Below, one piece after another: positions 1-12,365 of a stretch of 36,823 nt of DNA (position 1 is the stretch's first letter; each line of letters opens with the position of its first letter). The position numbers were made by a program, and so were the translations under genes. Under the pieces are notes generated by a model. That model did not search any database. It had not been told where the DNA came from and saw only the letters and a program-made list of their open reading frames with translations. Location of the stretch: contig JALWJZ010000096.1 in assembly GCA_026996855.1 (NCBI GenBank), forward strand, positions 1 to 36,823, in the 5' to 3' direction. The stretch comes from Anaerolineales bacterium (lineage in GTDB: Bacteria > Chloroflexota > Anaerolineae > Anaerolineales > DRMV01).

Positions 1-1738
1 CCACCGGGAGGAGGGTGACCTGCCCCGGCGCCTGGTGGGCGACCCGTTCCAGCGCGGGGGTCACCCGCCGCACGATGACCGCGTCGGCCCAGGGAGCCAG
101 GGCCGCAGCCAGGGCCTTTTCGTGCTCGGGGGGAAGGAAAAACCGCGCGGCCACCAGCCCGACGAGCACCCCTTCCCGTTCTGCGGCCCGGGCCACGTGA
201 CGGGCGGCCTGAGCGTAGCCCGCCTGGCGGGCCTCGGCCTGCTCCAGCACCTCCAGCCGTGCTTCCAGTTCTTTCATCCGGGCCTGAAGGCGGTGCAGGG
301 CTTCCTGGGCCTGGCGGTAGGCCCTTTCCAGGTTTTCCACCCGTTTTCGTGCCCGGGTTTCGTTTTCCTGGGCCTGGCTCAGTTCCTGCCGGGCCTGTTG
401 CAGGCGCCCTTCGGCCGCTTCCAGGTTTTTCTGGGCCGTTTCCACCTGCCGCTCCAGGTCGTTCAGGAGGCGTTGCAAACCCTGAATATCTTCTCGGATT
501 TGTGCAGCGCGACGTTCCAGCGCCCTGGCCTGGGCCTCCAGTTCGGTTTTGCGTTGCTGCAAACGTTCCAGCGTTGCCTGGGCCTGGCGTAAGCGTCTCC
601 GGGCTTCTTCTTGAAGCCGCTTTTTCTCCTGCCAGGCCAAGCGGGCTTCTTGGTAGCGGGTGCGGGCTTCTTCCCGTTCTTCGTGCAGGCGCTGGACCTC
701 CTCCTGGGCCTCCTGGTAGCGGGCCTGGGCCAGCGCGGCCCGGGTGCGCAGGGCGTGCTCCTCCCGCTCCAGTTGCAGAAGGCGGTCTCGTTGTTGTTGC
801 AATATCTCTTGCAGGCGGGTTTGTTCCTGAAGGGCCTGTTGCCAGGCGGCTTCGGCTTCGCGCAGTTGGGCCAGCACGGACTGTTGGGTACACCGCAGTT
901 CTGCCATCCGTTGCTCGTGGGCGGCCCGAACACGGCGCAGATGGAGTTCGTGCTGGCGGAGCCGGACCAGTTCCTCCCGCGACCGGGCCAGGCGCAAGCG
1001 GGTTTCTTGTACTTTTTCCCCAATGTGCCGGGCTTGTTGCGTGTAGTACAACGTCAACAGGCCACGGAGTTCTTCCTGAACCCGTTGGGCTTCTTCCATG
1101 CGGGCGACCCGCCGCTTCAGCCGCTCGAACCGGGGTTCCAACTCGGCCAGCAGGTCCTCCACCCGGCCCAGGTTTTGGCGGGTGATGTCCAGGCGGCGTA
1201 GGGCTTCTTCCCGCCGTTGGCGGTGCAGGCCGATGCCCGCGGCCTCTTCGAAGAGGCGTAGTCGCTCCTCCGGGCGCAGTTGGAGGATGCGGTCTACCAT
1301 GCCCTGGCCGATGAAGGTATATCCGCCTTCGGCCAGGCCGGCCTGGGCCAGGAGTTCCTTCACGTCCCGCAGGCGCACCCGGCGACCGTTGAGGAAGAGG
1401 TCGCTGCGGCCTTCCCGATCCACTCGGCGGGTGAGGGCCACCTCGGTGAAGTCCACGGGCAGCCAGCCGTCCTCATTGTCGAAGACCACGGTGACCGAGG
1501 CCATGCCGGCCCGGGGGCGGCGATCGGTGCCGGCGAAAATCAGGTCTTCCACCCGTCGGGCCCGGAGCAGGCGCAGGGAAGGTTCGCCCAGCACCCATCG
1601 CAGCGCGTCCACGATGTTGGACTTTCCCGCGCCGTTGGGCCCCACGATGGCGGTGAGCCGGTCACCGAAGACCAGGGTGGTGGGCCGGGCGAAACTCTTG
1701 AAGCCGTGCAGTTCCAGGGATTTCAAGCGGGTGGGCAT
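1..1738 (-). CDS. smc: Chromosome segregation protein SMC, N-terminal part (truncated by the left window edge)
   Basis: Reverse-strand translation from ATG at 1738: MPTRLKSLELHGFKSFARPTTLVFGDRLTAIVGPNGAGKSNIVDALRWVLGE, then a long Q/E/R/L-rich coiled coil, then hinge-like GVLVGLVAARFFLPPEHEKALAAALGPWADAVIVR. Not in the ORF track because it has no stop inside the window. Confidence 0.95.
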   Translation of the reverse strand, partial: MPTRLKSLELHGFKSFARPTTLVFGDRLTAIVGPNGAGKSNIVDALRWVLGEPSLRLLRARRVEDLIFAGTDRRPRAGMASVTVVFDNEDGWLPVDFTEVALTRRVDREGRSDLFLNGRRVRLRDVKELLAQAGLAEGGYTFIGQGMVDRILQLRPEERLRLFEEAAGIGLHRQRREEALRRLDITRQNLGRVEDLLAELEPRFERLKRRVARMEEAQRVQEELRGLLTLYYTQQARHIGEKVQETRLRLARSREELVRLRQHELHLRRVRAAHEQRMAELRCTQQSVLAQLREAEAAWQQALQEQTRLQEILQQQRDRLLQLEREEHALRTRAALAQARYQEAQEEVQRLHEEREEARTRYQEARLAWQEKKRLQEEARRRLRQAQATLERLQQRKTELEAQARALERRAAQIREDIQGLQRLLNDLERQVETAQKNLEAAEGRLQQARQELSQAQENETRARKRVENLERAYRQAQEALHRLQARMKELEARLEVLEQAEARQAGYAQAARHVARAAEREGVLVGLVAARFFLPPEHEKALAAALAPWADAVIVRRVTPALERVAHQAPGQVTLLPV

Positions 1739-1874
1739 GGGTCATCCTGTGCACGCTTCCCCAAATCCAATATCCCGGGGCCTTTTGCGGCCGTGTTCCA
1801 GGGGCTTTCGACCACGGGGGGGGAAGGCCGACTTGGGAAAGGTCGAAGGCGTTGGGCCTGGCGGAAACGACAAA

Positions 1875-1907
1875 CCCCCGGCAGGATGACCACGCCCTGC
1901 CGGAGGT
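1875..1907 (-). terminator. Putative intrinsic terminator downstream of rpmB
   Basis: Minus strand CCTCCGGCAGG-N-CCTGCCGGGGGTTTGTCGTTT: stem plus weak T-rich tail. Confidence 0.45.
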
Positions 1908-2059
1908 TGCGTTTCCGGGTTTGAGCAACTGAAAGATTCCTGCGGTCCGTTTCGGGGGTGTCGCAAGCCCTTGAAACAGACTTGGACGCCCCTCGCGTCC
2001 CGAAAGAGATGCATAAATCGCTTTGAAAAACCGGATATCCACCCTTTCCTACACCCTTT

Positions 2060-2245
2060 TTAGACCTTGGCTTTCATCAGGGTGCGAAGACAGCGGGTGC
2101 ACACCTTTTTGCGCACACGACGACCGTTTTCCCACAAGGTAACCTTTTGGATATTGGGCTTGAACATGCGCTTGGTGGCCTTGCGGGACCAGGGGCGGTT
2201 CAGCCCGAACCCCGGCTTCTTGCCACAAATTTCGCACTTGGCCAT
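2060..2245 (-). CDS. rpmB: 50S ribosomal protein L28
   Basis: 61 aa [61 protein letters not shown]; internal ATG of ORF 2060..2380. Confidence 0.95.
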   Translation of the reverse strand: MAKCEICGKKPGFGLNRPWSRKATKRMFKPNIQKVTLWENGRRVRKKVCTRCLRTLMKAKV

Positions 2246-2370
2246 GACAGCCTCCCCAACTGGTTTTTTTCTTGGAGTGCGGGGAAGGACGTGCTCCTCC
2301 CGTGATTTGGAACGTGCCCTTTCAAGCACGAAAAAGCCCCGGCCGACGTTTCCAGGGCCGTGCCCGGTGC

Positions 2371-2399
2371 ATCTTACCATAAACCCGGGCCAGATGCAA
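2371..2399 (-). promoter_or_regulatory. Putative sigma-70-type promoter for rpmB
   Basis: Minus strand TTGCAT-N17-TAAGAT upstream of rpmB. Confidence 0.55.
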
Positions 2400-2419
2400 T
2401 GACCCCGGGGGCCGAAACC

Positions 2420-2448
2420 TTGTCAAAACAGCGGGAGAGGCCTATAAT
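2420..2448 (+). promoter_or_regulatory. Putative sigma-70-type promoter for the amino-acid ABC operon
   Basis: TTGTCA-N17-TATAAT about 45 nt upstream of the binding-protein start. Confidence 0.65.
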
Positions 2449-2494
2449 TGCGCCCATCCTTTTTGACCATCTCCGTTTTGTAAGGAGGAGAAGT

Positions 2495-3635
2495 GATGCG
2501 AAGGAAAGGGCTTTGGTTCCTCTTTGTTGGCCTGATGGCCCTGCTCCTATTGGCCGCGTGCCAGCAACAGGCCGGTGGACAGGAGGGAGCCGTCAAAGAA
2601 ATCGTCAAGACGGTGGTGGTGACCGTGGAAGTGCCGGCCGAAGGCGCGGGCGAAGCCGGTCCTGCCGTACCCCAGGGTTACGGAGCGACCCTCAAGGCCG
2701 TGCAGGAGCGGGGCTACCTCATCTGCGGTGTGAACGCCAAGGTGCCCGGTTTCGGTTTCCTCAACGAGCAGGGTGAATATCAGGGCTTCGACATCGACTT
2801 CTGCCGGGCGGTGGCTGCAGCCATCTTCGGCGACCCCACCAAGGTGGAATTCCGTCCCTTGAGCGCTAAGGAGCGCTTCACTGCTTTGCAGACGGGCGAA
2901 ATCGACGTGCTCATCCGCAACACCACCTGGACCCTGACCCGGGACACCGAGGTGGGTGCCAATTTTGTGCACACCACTTTCTACGACGGCCAGGGCTTCA
3001 TCGTGCGCAAGGACAGCGGCATCGAGACCCTGGAAGACCTGGAAGGCGCGGCCATTTGTGTGCAGACCGGCACCACCACTGAGACCAACCTGCGGGATGT
3101 GCTGGACGCCCACGGCATTGAGGCCGAAGTGGTGGTGTACGACGACGTGGAAGCCGGTTGGGCCGCGTACGAAGAGGGCCGCTGCGATGCCTACACCACG
3201 GACAAGTCCGGCCTGGTGGCCCGCCGCACCCTGCTCAAGAACCCCGAAGAGCACGTCATCCTGGATGTGACCGTGTCCAAGGAGCCTCTGGGCCCCGTGG
3301 TGCGCCACGGTGACGACCAGTGGTTCGACATCGTGCAATGGACCGTGTTCGCCACCTTCTACGCGGAAGAGGCCGGGGTCACTTCCCAGAACGTGGACCA
3401 GGTGAAGGCCGAAACCAAGAACCCGCGGGTGCGTTCCATGCTGGGCCTGGAAGGCGACCTGGGCAAGAAACTGGGCCTGAGCAACGATTGGGCCTACAAC
3501 ATCATCAAGCACGTGGGCAACTACGAGGAAATCTACAACCGCAACCTGGGCCCCGACACCCCCACCTACATCCCGCGTGGCCTGAACAAACTCTACACCG
3601 AAGGCGGCTTGCTGTACTCGCCTCCCTTCAAGTGA
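2495..3635 (+). CDS. Polar amino-acid ABC transporter substrate-binding lipoprotein (AapJ-like)
   Basis: Lipobox LLLAACQQ; SBP_bac_3-like motifs (GYLICGVNAKVPGFGFLNEQGEYQGFDIDFCRAVAAAIFG); first gene of an ABC operon; GGAGGAG upstream of the ATG. Confidence 0.93.
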
Positions 3636-3655
3636 ACTTCGCCGAGGGCAGATAA

Positions 3656-3688
3656 GGGCCGGGTCGGTGAAGGCCCGGCCCCTTTTTT
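3656..3688 (+). terminator. Rho-independent-type hairpin between binding-protein and permease genes
   Basis: GGGCCGGG-N10-CCCGGCCC followed by CTTTTTT. Confidence 0.7.
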
Positions 3689-3797
3689 CGAGCAAGTCGC
3701 GCGGTTTTCGCATTGAACAGGCGGTTTGCTTCCTTCCACTTTTTGTGCCTTCCAAGAGCGATTGCCATGCGCCGCGATTTCAAAAGGAGTGGTCCAC

Positions 3798-5018
3798 ATG
3801 GAACATTGGGACTGGCGCTCCTTCTGGCGTGACGAACGTTTCCTGCGGGTTTTCGGACAAATTCTTTTCCTTCTCGTAGTGTTTCTGGTGGGGCGTTTCC
3901 TGTTCCTCAACATGTACAGCGCCCTGGAGCAGCGGGGCTTGCTGCCCGATTTTTCCTTTTTGAACACCGCGGCCGGTTTCCACATCGGCGAGGTGCCTTC
4001 TTTCATCGAGTATTCGGGGGATTCGCCCAATAAAATGGCCTTTTTGGTGGGGTTGTGGAACACGTTGCGGGTGAGTTTCATCGGCATTCTTCTGGCCACC
4101 CTTGTGGGCGTCATTGTGGGCACCGCGCGGGTGCTCCCCAACCCCCTTACCCGGCTTTTGGCCACAGGGTACGTGGAATTTCTGCGTAACGTTCCCCTCT
4201 TGGTGCTGTTGGTCTTCTGGTATCGGGGTGTGTTCATCGTGCTTCCCAAGTTAAAGGAAACGCCCCTGGTGATGGGAAAAACCATGCTGCCCGACGGCCA
4301 ATGGCAGGCCTGGTTCATCCTGAGCAATCGGGGCATGGCCATGGCCTGGGCGGTACCTACGGAAGCCTGGCCCCTGTACAAAACCTGGTTATGGGCCGCT
4401 TTGGCCGTGGCGGTGGCGGTGTACCTGGCCGTCCGCTACTATGGCCGCAAGACCGGGCGCATGTACCTGGCCTTTCCGTGGGCGTTGTTGGCCTTCGTTT
4501 TGGTGGCGGTGGTGGGATGGTTCGTGGTGCAGTCTGCCGCCGGTCAGGCGCCCCTGGCCCTTACCGTTCCCCGCCTCAAAAAGCGGCTCATCAAGGGCGG
4601 CATTAAACTCACGCCCGAGTTTCTGGCGCTGCTCTCGGGGTTGGTGCTCTATACGGGCGCCTACATCGCGGAGGTGGTTCGGGCGGGTTTGCAATCCGTG
4701 ACCAAGGGGCAAATCGAGGCGGCTCGCGCCCTGGGGCTGACCACCTACCAGATGTTACGGCTGGTGGTGTTTCCCCAGGCCTTGCGGGTCATCGTGCCGC
4801 CCCTTACCAGCCAGTACCTGAACCTGACCAAGAACTCCACCCTGGCCGTGGCCATCGGTTACCCGGACCTGTTCAACGTGGCCGGGACCATCTTCAACCA
4901 AACGGGTCGCTCCATCGAAGTCATCCTCATCATCATGGGCGTGTACCTGAGTTTCAGCCTGCTCACTTCGCTGTTCATGAACTGGTACAACCGCCGGATT
5001 CAATTCGTGGAGCGATGA
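3798..5018 (+). CDS. Amino-acid ABC transporter permease (AapQ/HisQ-like)
   Basis: MEHWDWRSFWRDERF... with the permease motif YIAEVVRAGLQSVTKGQIEAARALGLTTYQMLRLVVFPQALRVIVPPL; AAAGGAGT RBS; ORF track extends further upstream. Confidence 0.92.
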   Translation: MEHWDWRSFWRDERFLRVFGQILFLLVVFLVGRFLFLNMYSALEQRGLLPDFSFLNTAAGFHIGEVPSFIEYSGDSPNKMAFLVGLWNTLRVSFIGILLATLVGVIVGTARVLPNPLTRLLATGYVEFLRNVPLLVLLVFWYRGVFIVLPKLKETPLVMGKTMLPDGQWQAWFILSNRGMAMAWAVPTEAWPLYKTWLWAALAVAVAVYLAVRYYGRKTGRMYLAFPWALLAFVLVAVVGWFVVQSAAGQAPLALTVPRLKKRLIKGGIKLTPEFLALLSGLVLYTGAYIAEVVRAGLQSVTKGQIEAARALGLTTYQMLRLVVFPQALRVIVPPLTSQYLNLTKNSTLAVAIGYPDLFNVAGTIFNQTGRSIEVILIIMGVYLSFSLLTSLFMNWYNRRIQFVER

Positions 5019-5088
5019 GCGCGCTCCCTGCGAGGTCGCGCGCTTTGCTGGACGCAGGCAACCTTTCGCCAGGCAAACGGAGACGACC

Positions 5089-6609
5089 ATGAGCACGGTG
5101 AGGACCACCACCTCTTCCGAAACCCTGCCGCCGCCTACCGAGCGGTTTTCCCTCTTGGGCTGGGTGTACAAGAATTTGCTCACGCCGTGGTACAACCTGG
5201 TTTTGACCCTCATCAGCGGGTGGATTTTGTACGTAATTGTGCGAGGGACCCTCACCTGGGCTTTGGGTGCCCGCTGGGAGGTCATTCCCGCCAACTTGCG
5301 CATTTTGATGGTGGGTTCGTATCCCGGGGAATTCTTGTGGCGCATTGGCGCGGCCATTTTGTTGCTGGGCTGGACCGTGGGTTTTTCCTGGGGCGTGTGG
5401 GTTCGCCAAAGGGAGCGGGTGGTCTGGGTGTTGGTGGCCCTTCCCGTGGGGCTGGCCCTGGTGACTGCGGGCCCGGTGCGCTGGATGTGGGCGGGTACGC
5501 TGGCCCTGGCCCTGGCCGGATGGGCGGTGAGCCGGCGTTTGCCCGAACGCATGGGGACGGTGCTGGGTCTGTTGCTCTGGGCCCTTTACTTCCCCGCTTT
5601 CGTGCTTCTGGTACGGGGATGGGGCGTACCCGAAACGCCCAACTGGAAGTATCTGGCCGCATGGCAGGTCACCGTGGTGACCTTTTCCTTCGTGGTGGGG
5701 GTGTGGTGGTCGCGCGTTCCCTGGGTGGCCGCGGTGCACGCGGGTATGTTGGTCGCGTCCTTTTTGGCGCCCCCGGGCTGGCGCGGGGCCTTGTTGCTTT
5801 CCGCGGTACTGGGCTTTCTGGCCTGGCAGGTGGCCCGGCGTTACGCCCACCTGGAAGGCATCAAGCGGTTCAGCCTGCAAGTGGGCATGGCCTACATTCC
5901 CCTCTTGGTGTTCATCTTCTTCGCCTACGAGCCTTTGAGCCAAACCTGGATGGCCAAGGTGGAATCGGCCCATTGGGGCGGGATGTTGCTGAACCTGCTC
6001 ATCACCGTGTTCGGCATTATGTTCAGTTTCCCCCTGGGGGTGCTGTTCGCCTTGGGTCGGCGTTCCTCCCTCCCCGTCATCCGGTTGTTCAGCATTTTGT
6101 ACATCGAGTTCATCCGGGGCGTGCCCTTCGTGACCATCCTTTTCATGGCCCAGGTCATGTTCCCCATTTTGTTGCCCCCGGAGATGTCCGTGGACCGGGT
6201 GGTGCGGGCCATTCTGGGCGTGGTGCTGTTTGCGGCCGCGTACATGGCGGAGAACGTGCGCGGTGGCTTGCAGGCCATTCCCAAGGGCCAGTACGAGGCC
6301 GCTTATGCCCTGGGCCTGACCACCAGCCAGACCCTGTTGCTCATCATTCTGCCTCAGGCCCTGCGCAACGTCATCCCTGTGTTGGTGGGGCAGTTCATCG
6401 GTCTGTTGAAGGACACCACGTTGGTGACCATCGTGGGCCTGTTGGACATCTTGGGCGTGGCCCAGAGCGTACTTTCCAATCCCGAGTGGATTGGGACGCA
6501 GCGGGAAGTATACTTGTTCGTGGCCCTGCTCTTCTGGGTCATTAGTTATGGCATGTCCTACGCCAGCCGGCGTTTAGAGAAGGCGTTGGGCATTGGTGAA
6601 ACCCGCTGA
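5089..6609 (+). CDS. Amino-acid ABC transporter permease (AapM-like)
   Basis: Multi-[54 protein letters not shown]. Confidence 0.92.
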   Translation: MSTVRTTTSSETLPPPTERFSLLGWVYKNLLTPWYNLVLTLISGWILYVIVRGTLTWALGARWEVIPANLRILMVGSYPGEFLWRIGAAILLLGWTVGFSWGVWVRQRERVVWVLVALPVGLALVTAGPVRWMWAGTLALALAGWAVSRRLPERMGTVLGLLLWALYFPAFVLLVRGWGVPETPNWKYLAAWQVTVVTFSFVVGVWWSRVPWVAAVHAGMLVASFLAPPGWRGALLLSAVLGFLAWQVARRYAHLEGIKRFSLQVGMAYIPLLVFIFFAYEPLSQTWMAKVESAHWGGMLLNLLITVFGIMFSFPLGVLFALGRRSSLPVIRLFSILYIEFIRGVPFVTILFMAQVMFPILLPPEMSVDRVVRAILGVVLFAAAYMAENVRGGLQAIPKGQYEAAYALGLTTSQTLLLIILPQALRNVIPVLVGQFIGLLKDTTLVTIVGLLDILGVAQSVLSNPEWIGTQREVYLFVALLFWVISYGMSYASRRLEKALGIGETR

Positions 6610-6655
6610 GGGGTTGTCCCTTTCCCATCATTTTGTGGACCAGGAGGATTGGACC

Positions 6656-7468
6656 ATGACGGAATCAGTCGGTACGGCCCTGAACAAGCAATATCAGCCC
6701 ACCACCACCCGGCAGAGCCACGCCCGTTACGACGAGCCGCCCATCATCGTGGCCAAGGACGTGCACAAGTGGTTCGGCCACTTCCATGCCCTGCGGGGTA
6801 TCAGCATGGAGGTGTACCCGGGCGAGGTGGTGGTCATCTTCGGGCCTTCGGGTTCGGGGAAATCCACCTTCATCCGGTGCATCAACCGCCTGGAGGAGCA
6901 CCAGAAGGGCACCATCATCGTGGACGGGGTGGAGTTGACCCACAATCTGAAGAACATCGAACAGGTGCGCCGCAAAGTGGGCATGGTCTTCCAGCAATTC
7001 AATTTGTTCCCCCATCTTACGGTCCTGGAAAACGTGACCCTCGCGCCCATTCACGTGTTGAAGTGGCCCAAGGAAAAGGCCGAGAAGGTGGCCATGGAGT
7101 TGCTGGAACGCATGGGCATTCCCGACCAGGCGCACAAGTATCCCGGTCAACTCTCCGGTGGGCAGCAGCAACGGGTGGCCATTGCCCGCGCCCTGGCCAT
7201 GCAGCCCAAAATCATGCTCTTCGACGAGCCGACTTCGGCTCTGGACCCGGAGATGATCAAGGAAGTGCTGGACGTGATGGTGGAACTGGCTCGCTCGGGT
7301 ATGACCATGGTCGTGGTCACCCACGAGATGGGCTTCGCCCGCGCAGTGGCTGACCGTATGTTCTTCTTCGACCAGGGCAAGATTGTGGAAAGCGGTACTC
7401 CGGAAGAAATCTTTACCAACCCCAAAGAAGAACGGACCAAGCAGTTCCTGGCGCAGATTTTGCATTGA
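6656..7468 (+). CDS. Amino-acid ABC transporter ATP-binding protein (GlnQ/AapP-like)
   Basis: Walker [10 protein letters not shown], signature [15 protein letters not shown], Walker [18 protein letters not shown] at 6656 preceded by CAGGAGG. Confidence 0.95.
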   Translation: MTESVGTALNKQYQPTTTRQSHARYDEPPIIVAKDVHKWFGHFHALRGISMEVYPGEVVVIFGPSGSGKSTFIRCINRLEEHQKGTIIVDGVELTHNLKNIEQVRRKVGMVFQQFNLFPHLTVLENVTLAPIHVLKWPKEKAEKVAMELLERMGIPDQAHKYPGQLSGGQQQRVAIARALAMQPKIMLFDEPTSALDPEMIKEVLDVMVELARSGMTMVVVTHEMGFARAVADRMFFFDQGKIVESGTPEEIFTNPKEERTKQFLAQILH

Positions 7469-7520
7469 GCGGCCGCATTTCCGGTCGGCGCCTGGATGGG
7501 GTTCCCGTTCCCCCTGGATT

Positions 7521-7553
7521 CACCGCGAGAGCGAAACCTCGCGGTGCCTTTTT
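7521..7553 (+). terminator. Intrinsic terminator of the amino-acid ABC operon
   Basis: CACCGCGAG-N8-CTCGCGGTG followed by CCTTTTT. Confidence 0.75.
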
Positions 7554-7636
7554 CTTCGGGCGGCTTTGGAAACCCGAGCGCTTTTCGACATCGAACGAAA
7601 ACAGCAAAAGTTTTCGCATTTTCCCACAGGGGTATA

Positions 7637-7686
7637 GAGCACACAGAGGGAATTTTGACCTTCCCCGGGGAACACTCTGTGTGCTC
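7637..7686. repeat. Intergenic inverted repeat (12-bp perfect arms)
   Basis: GAGCACACAGAG ... CTCTGTGTGCTC; loop contains the palindrome TTCCCCGGGGAA; followed by a second CTCTGTGTATG copy. Confidence 0.7.
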
Positions 7687-7848
7687 CGTGGCTCTGTGTA
7701 TGTTCCAACATAAGGAACGTCTGTTTGAAAACTCGGGCGCGCCTCCCCAAAAAAGGGAAAATGATGTAAAATTTCCTCGCGTTTCCCCGGAGGAAATTGG
7801 CGCCGTTCGTCTCGACCGGCATGCCGATTCACCAATCGACGGGAGGGA

Positions 7849-9282
7849 ATGGATATGCGTTTGCGTTTTGTCTTGCTTGGCCTTGGCATGGTGTGGGTCC
7901 TGGCTGCCTGTCAGATGATGAAGCCAGGGTCGGGCCAACAACCCGTTTCGCCGCCGCCACCTCAAGAGGTGTACCTCAGCCCTGAAGCGACGGTTACGAT
8001 GCCCACGGTCGTCGGCACCGAGGCGCCCCACCTGACCCTGACCGTGACCGAGGCCGCCGCATCCGAAGGTACCGTGGCTCCTCCTACCGCGACAGCGGAA
8101 GCCACACCCACGGCGGCGCCTACGATTATGCCCACGTTGACCTCCATACCGCCCACGGCTACGGCAGCGGCCCCCTTACCTACCTCCGTGCCCCCTACGG
8201 CAACCACGGGCATCATCCAGGGTCGGGTGTGGGAAGACGCATGCACCCTGACCGAGGAAGGCCGGCCCGGTCCCAATTGCTGGGCTTACGAAGACCAGAC
8301 CTATGTGGGCAACGGCCTGTACGACGAAGGGGAGCGCCGGGTGGCCGGGGTGGTGGTGAGTCTGGCCCGGGGGGCCTGCCCGGGTGAGGCGGCCTCCACC
8401 ACCATCATGGTCACCGACGCGGAGGGCCGTTTTGCCTTTACCGGGCTTGAGCCGGGGACGTATTGCGTGTTCATCACGCCGGATACCACCAACCCCCTGT
8501 TCCGGGATGCCGTCTGGACCCAACCGGAACTCACGGAGCAGAACCCGGCGTTTACCGTGAACCTGGCGGCCGGGCAGACCTATAGCGTGGATTTCGCCTT
8601 CAGCAAGAAGGTGGGCCTGGGCACACCCACGCCGGAGCCTTCGCCTTCCCCCACCGTGACCCCGACGCCCACGCCGCAGATGGCCACCAACCCTCACCAG
8701 TTGGGTGAACCGGACTTCCGCGATGACATGCACGTACCCGGCAAGTACTGGTACCTGTGGAAGAACAACTACGCCGAATTCACAGGGCAGTACGACTACC
8801 TGATCATGCGCATCATCAAGCAGTCGGCCTCCAGTTATTGGGTGCGCAACACCCTGCCGCCGCTGAAGGACGCCTATGTCGAGGCTGCGTTCATCACCGG
8901 GGCCAATTGCCTCCATAAGGACCGGTACGGCCTGGTAGTGCGGGCGCCCAACCGGTACGAAGGTGTGTGGTTCATGGTTTCCTGCGATGGCATGTTCAAG
9001 ATTTTCCAGTGGAACGGCGGCCTCAAGGTGTTGAAGGAGTGGGAGTACGCCTATCCCATCCACACCGGCCCGCGACAGGTGAACCGGGTGGGGGTGTGGA
9101 TGGAGGGGGACACCCTGACCCTGTACATCAACCGTTCCAAGGTGGCCGAGGTGAAGGTGGACGAACCTTTCACGAAAGCGGGTCTGTTTGGGCTGGCCAT
9201 CGGTGCGGAAGGGGAGGAACCGTTGGAAATCAAGGTGGATTGGTTCCAGTATTGGATGCTTCCCAAGGAGGCCCAACCCTGA
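7849..9282 (+). CDS. Predicted lipoprotein with Thr/Pro-rich linkers, SdrD-B/Cna-B-like domain and C-terminal LamG/DUF1080-like region
   Basis: Lipobox VLAACQ; TPTPEPSPSPTVTPTPTP linker; GLYDEGERRVAGVVVSLARG...DAEGRFAFTGLEPGTYCVFI; C-term GLFGLAIGAEGEEPLEIKVDWFQYW. Domain names by pattern recognition. Confidence 0.65.
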   Translation: MDMRLRFVLLGLGMVWVLAACQMMKPGSGQQPVSPPPPQEVYLSPEATVTMPTVVGTEAPHLTLTVTEAAASEGTVAPPTATAEATPTAAPTIMPTLTSIPPTATAAAPLPTSVPPTATTGIIQGRVWEDACTLTEEGRPGPNCWAYEDQTYVGNGLYDEGERRVAGVVVSLARGACPGEAASTTIMVTDAEGRFAFTGLEPGTYCVFITPDTTNPLFRDAVWTQPELTEQNPAFTVNLAAGQTYSVDFAFSKKVGLGTPTPEPSPSPTVTPTPTPQMATNPHQLGEPDFRDDMHVPGKYWYLWKNNYAEFTGQYDYLIMRIIKQSASSYWVRNTLPPLKDAYVEAAFITGANCLHKDRYGLVVRAPNRYEGVWFMVSCDGMFKIFQWNGGLKVLKEWEYAYPIHTGPRQVNRVGVWMEGDTLTLYINRSKVAEVKVDEPFTKAGLFGLAIGAEGEEPLEIKVDWFQYWMLPKEAQP

Positions 9283-9301
9283 AGGGCGAAAGTGCGAAAA
9301 G

Positions 9302-9338
9302 AAAAAAGCCGAGCGGTGCATGACCGCTCGGCTTTTTT
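9302..9338. terminator. Bidirectional intrinsic terminator between the lipoprotein gene and dnaK
   Basis: AAAAAAGCCGAGCGG-TGCATGA-CCGCTCGGCTTTTTT between convergent genes. Confidence 0.85.
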
Positions 9339-9359
9339 CGTGCGAGGAGGGGAGGAGGC

Positions 9360-11279
<1,920 letters not shown>

Positions 11280-11409
11280 GTTTTCACCTCCTAAGACAAT
11301 AGCTTCCGGGTGGGTTCGGGGAACGCTTCGGGTTTCCCCAATTTTCTGGCCTTTAGCATAACAGGCCTTTGCAAGAAGCACGTTAACATTTGCCCATCTT
11401 TTGGAAACG

Positions 11410-11442
11410 AAAAACACCCGGGCTTTCCATCCCCGGGTGTTT
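11410..11442 (-). terminator. Intrinsic terminator immediately 3' of tRNA-Lys
   Basis: AAACACCCGGG ... CCCGGGTGTTT abutting the encoded CCA; T-run follows on the minus strand (GTTTTTCG). Confidence 0.75.
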
Positions 11443-11519
11443 TGGTGGGCCGTGCAGGACTCGAACCTGCAACCCGCGGATTAAGAGTCCGCTGCTCTGC
11501 CAAATTGAGCTAACGGCCC
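11443..11519 (-). tRNA. tRNA-Lys (anticodon CTT), CCA encoded
   Basis: Minus strand GGGCCGTTAGCTCAATTTGGCAGAGCAGCGGACTCTTAATCCGCGGGTTGCAGGTTCGAGTCCTGCACGGCCCACCA: 7-bp acceptor GGGCCGT/ACGGCCC, anticodon arm GCGGA-CTCTTAA-TCCGC, TTCGA T-loop. Confidence 0.96.
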
Positions 11520-11591
11520 ACAGGGCACTTGCCATTATATGCGTTCCTGCGGGTTTGTCAACGTTTTTGATGTGCGGCGGAAAAAAACAAA

Positions 11592-11627
11592 AACCCGTTG
11601 GCAACGGCATCGCCCGGCCAACGGGTT
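11592..11627 (-). terminator. Intrinsic terminator downstream of livF
   Basis: Minus strand AACCCGTTGG...CCAACGGGTT followed by TTTGTTTTTTT. Confidence 0.75.
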
Positions 11628-11653
11628 CCTTTCCGGCAAAGGTAGGAGGGCCG

Positions 11654-12364
11654 TCAGATGCCCAGGTAGGCCTCCCGCACGTGGGGGTTTCGGGCCACCT
11701 CTTTGGAGGGGCCTTCCAGTTCTACCCGGCCCTCGGCCAGCACGTAGGCGTAGTCCGCGATGGAGAGGGCCATGTGCACGTTTTGCTCCACCAGCAACAC
11801 GGTGATGCCGGCTTCCCGCAGTTTGCGCAGGCTTTCGTACAGTTCCAGCACCAACACGGGGGCCAGGCCCAGGGACATCTCGTCAATCATGAGCACCTTG
11901 GGCGCGCCCATGAGGCCCCGGGCCACCGCGAGCATCTGGCGTTCGCCGCCGCTCATGGTGCCGGCCTTTTGGTGGAGCCGCTCCTTGAGGCGGGGGAACA
12001 TGTCGAAGACCAGTTCCAGGTTTTCCTGGAATTTCTCCCGGGCGCGCGGGGGCGTGGCGCCCATTTCCAGGTTCTCCAGCACCGTCATGTGGGTGAAGAG
12101 TTGCCGGCCTTCGGGCACCAGAATCAAGCCCATGTTGGCCTTCCGGTGCGGGGGAAGGCGGGTGACGTCCTCGCCCTCGAAGAAAATCTTGCCCTGCCAG
12201 GGTTTGAGCAGCCCCACGATGGTGCGGAGCAGGGTGGTCTTGCCCGCGCCGTTGGCGCCCACCAGCGCGGTCACCTGGCCGGGTTCCAGGCGCAGGCTGA
12301 CATCCCACAGTACCTGCACCTCGCCGTAACCCGTGGAGACGTTTTGCACTTCCAGAATGGCCAT
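11654..12364 (-). CDS. livF: Branched-chain amino-acid ABC transporter ATP-binding protein LivF
   Basis: MAILEVQNVSTGYGEVQVLWDVSL..., Walker A GANGAGKTT, MSGGERQMLAVARGLM. Confidence 0.93.
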   Translation of the reverse strand: MAILEVQNVSTGYGEVQVLWDVSLRLEPGQVTALVGANGAGKTTLLRTIVGLLKPWQGKIFFEGEDVTRLPPHRKANMGLILVPEGRQLFTHMTVLENLEMGATPPRAREKFQENLELVFDMFPRLKERLHQKAGTMSGGERQMLAVARGLMGAPKVLMIDEMSLGLAPVLVLELYESLRKLREAGITVLLVEQNVHMALSIADYAYVLAEGRVELEGPSKEVARNPHVREAYLGI

Positions 12365-12365
12365 G

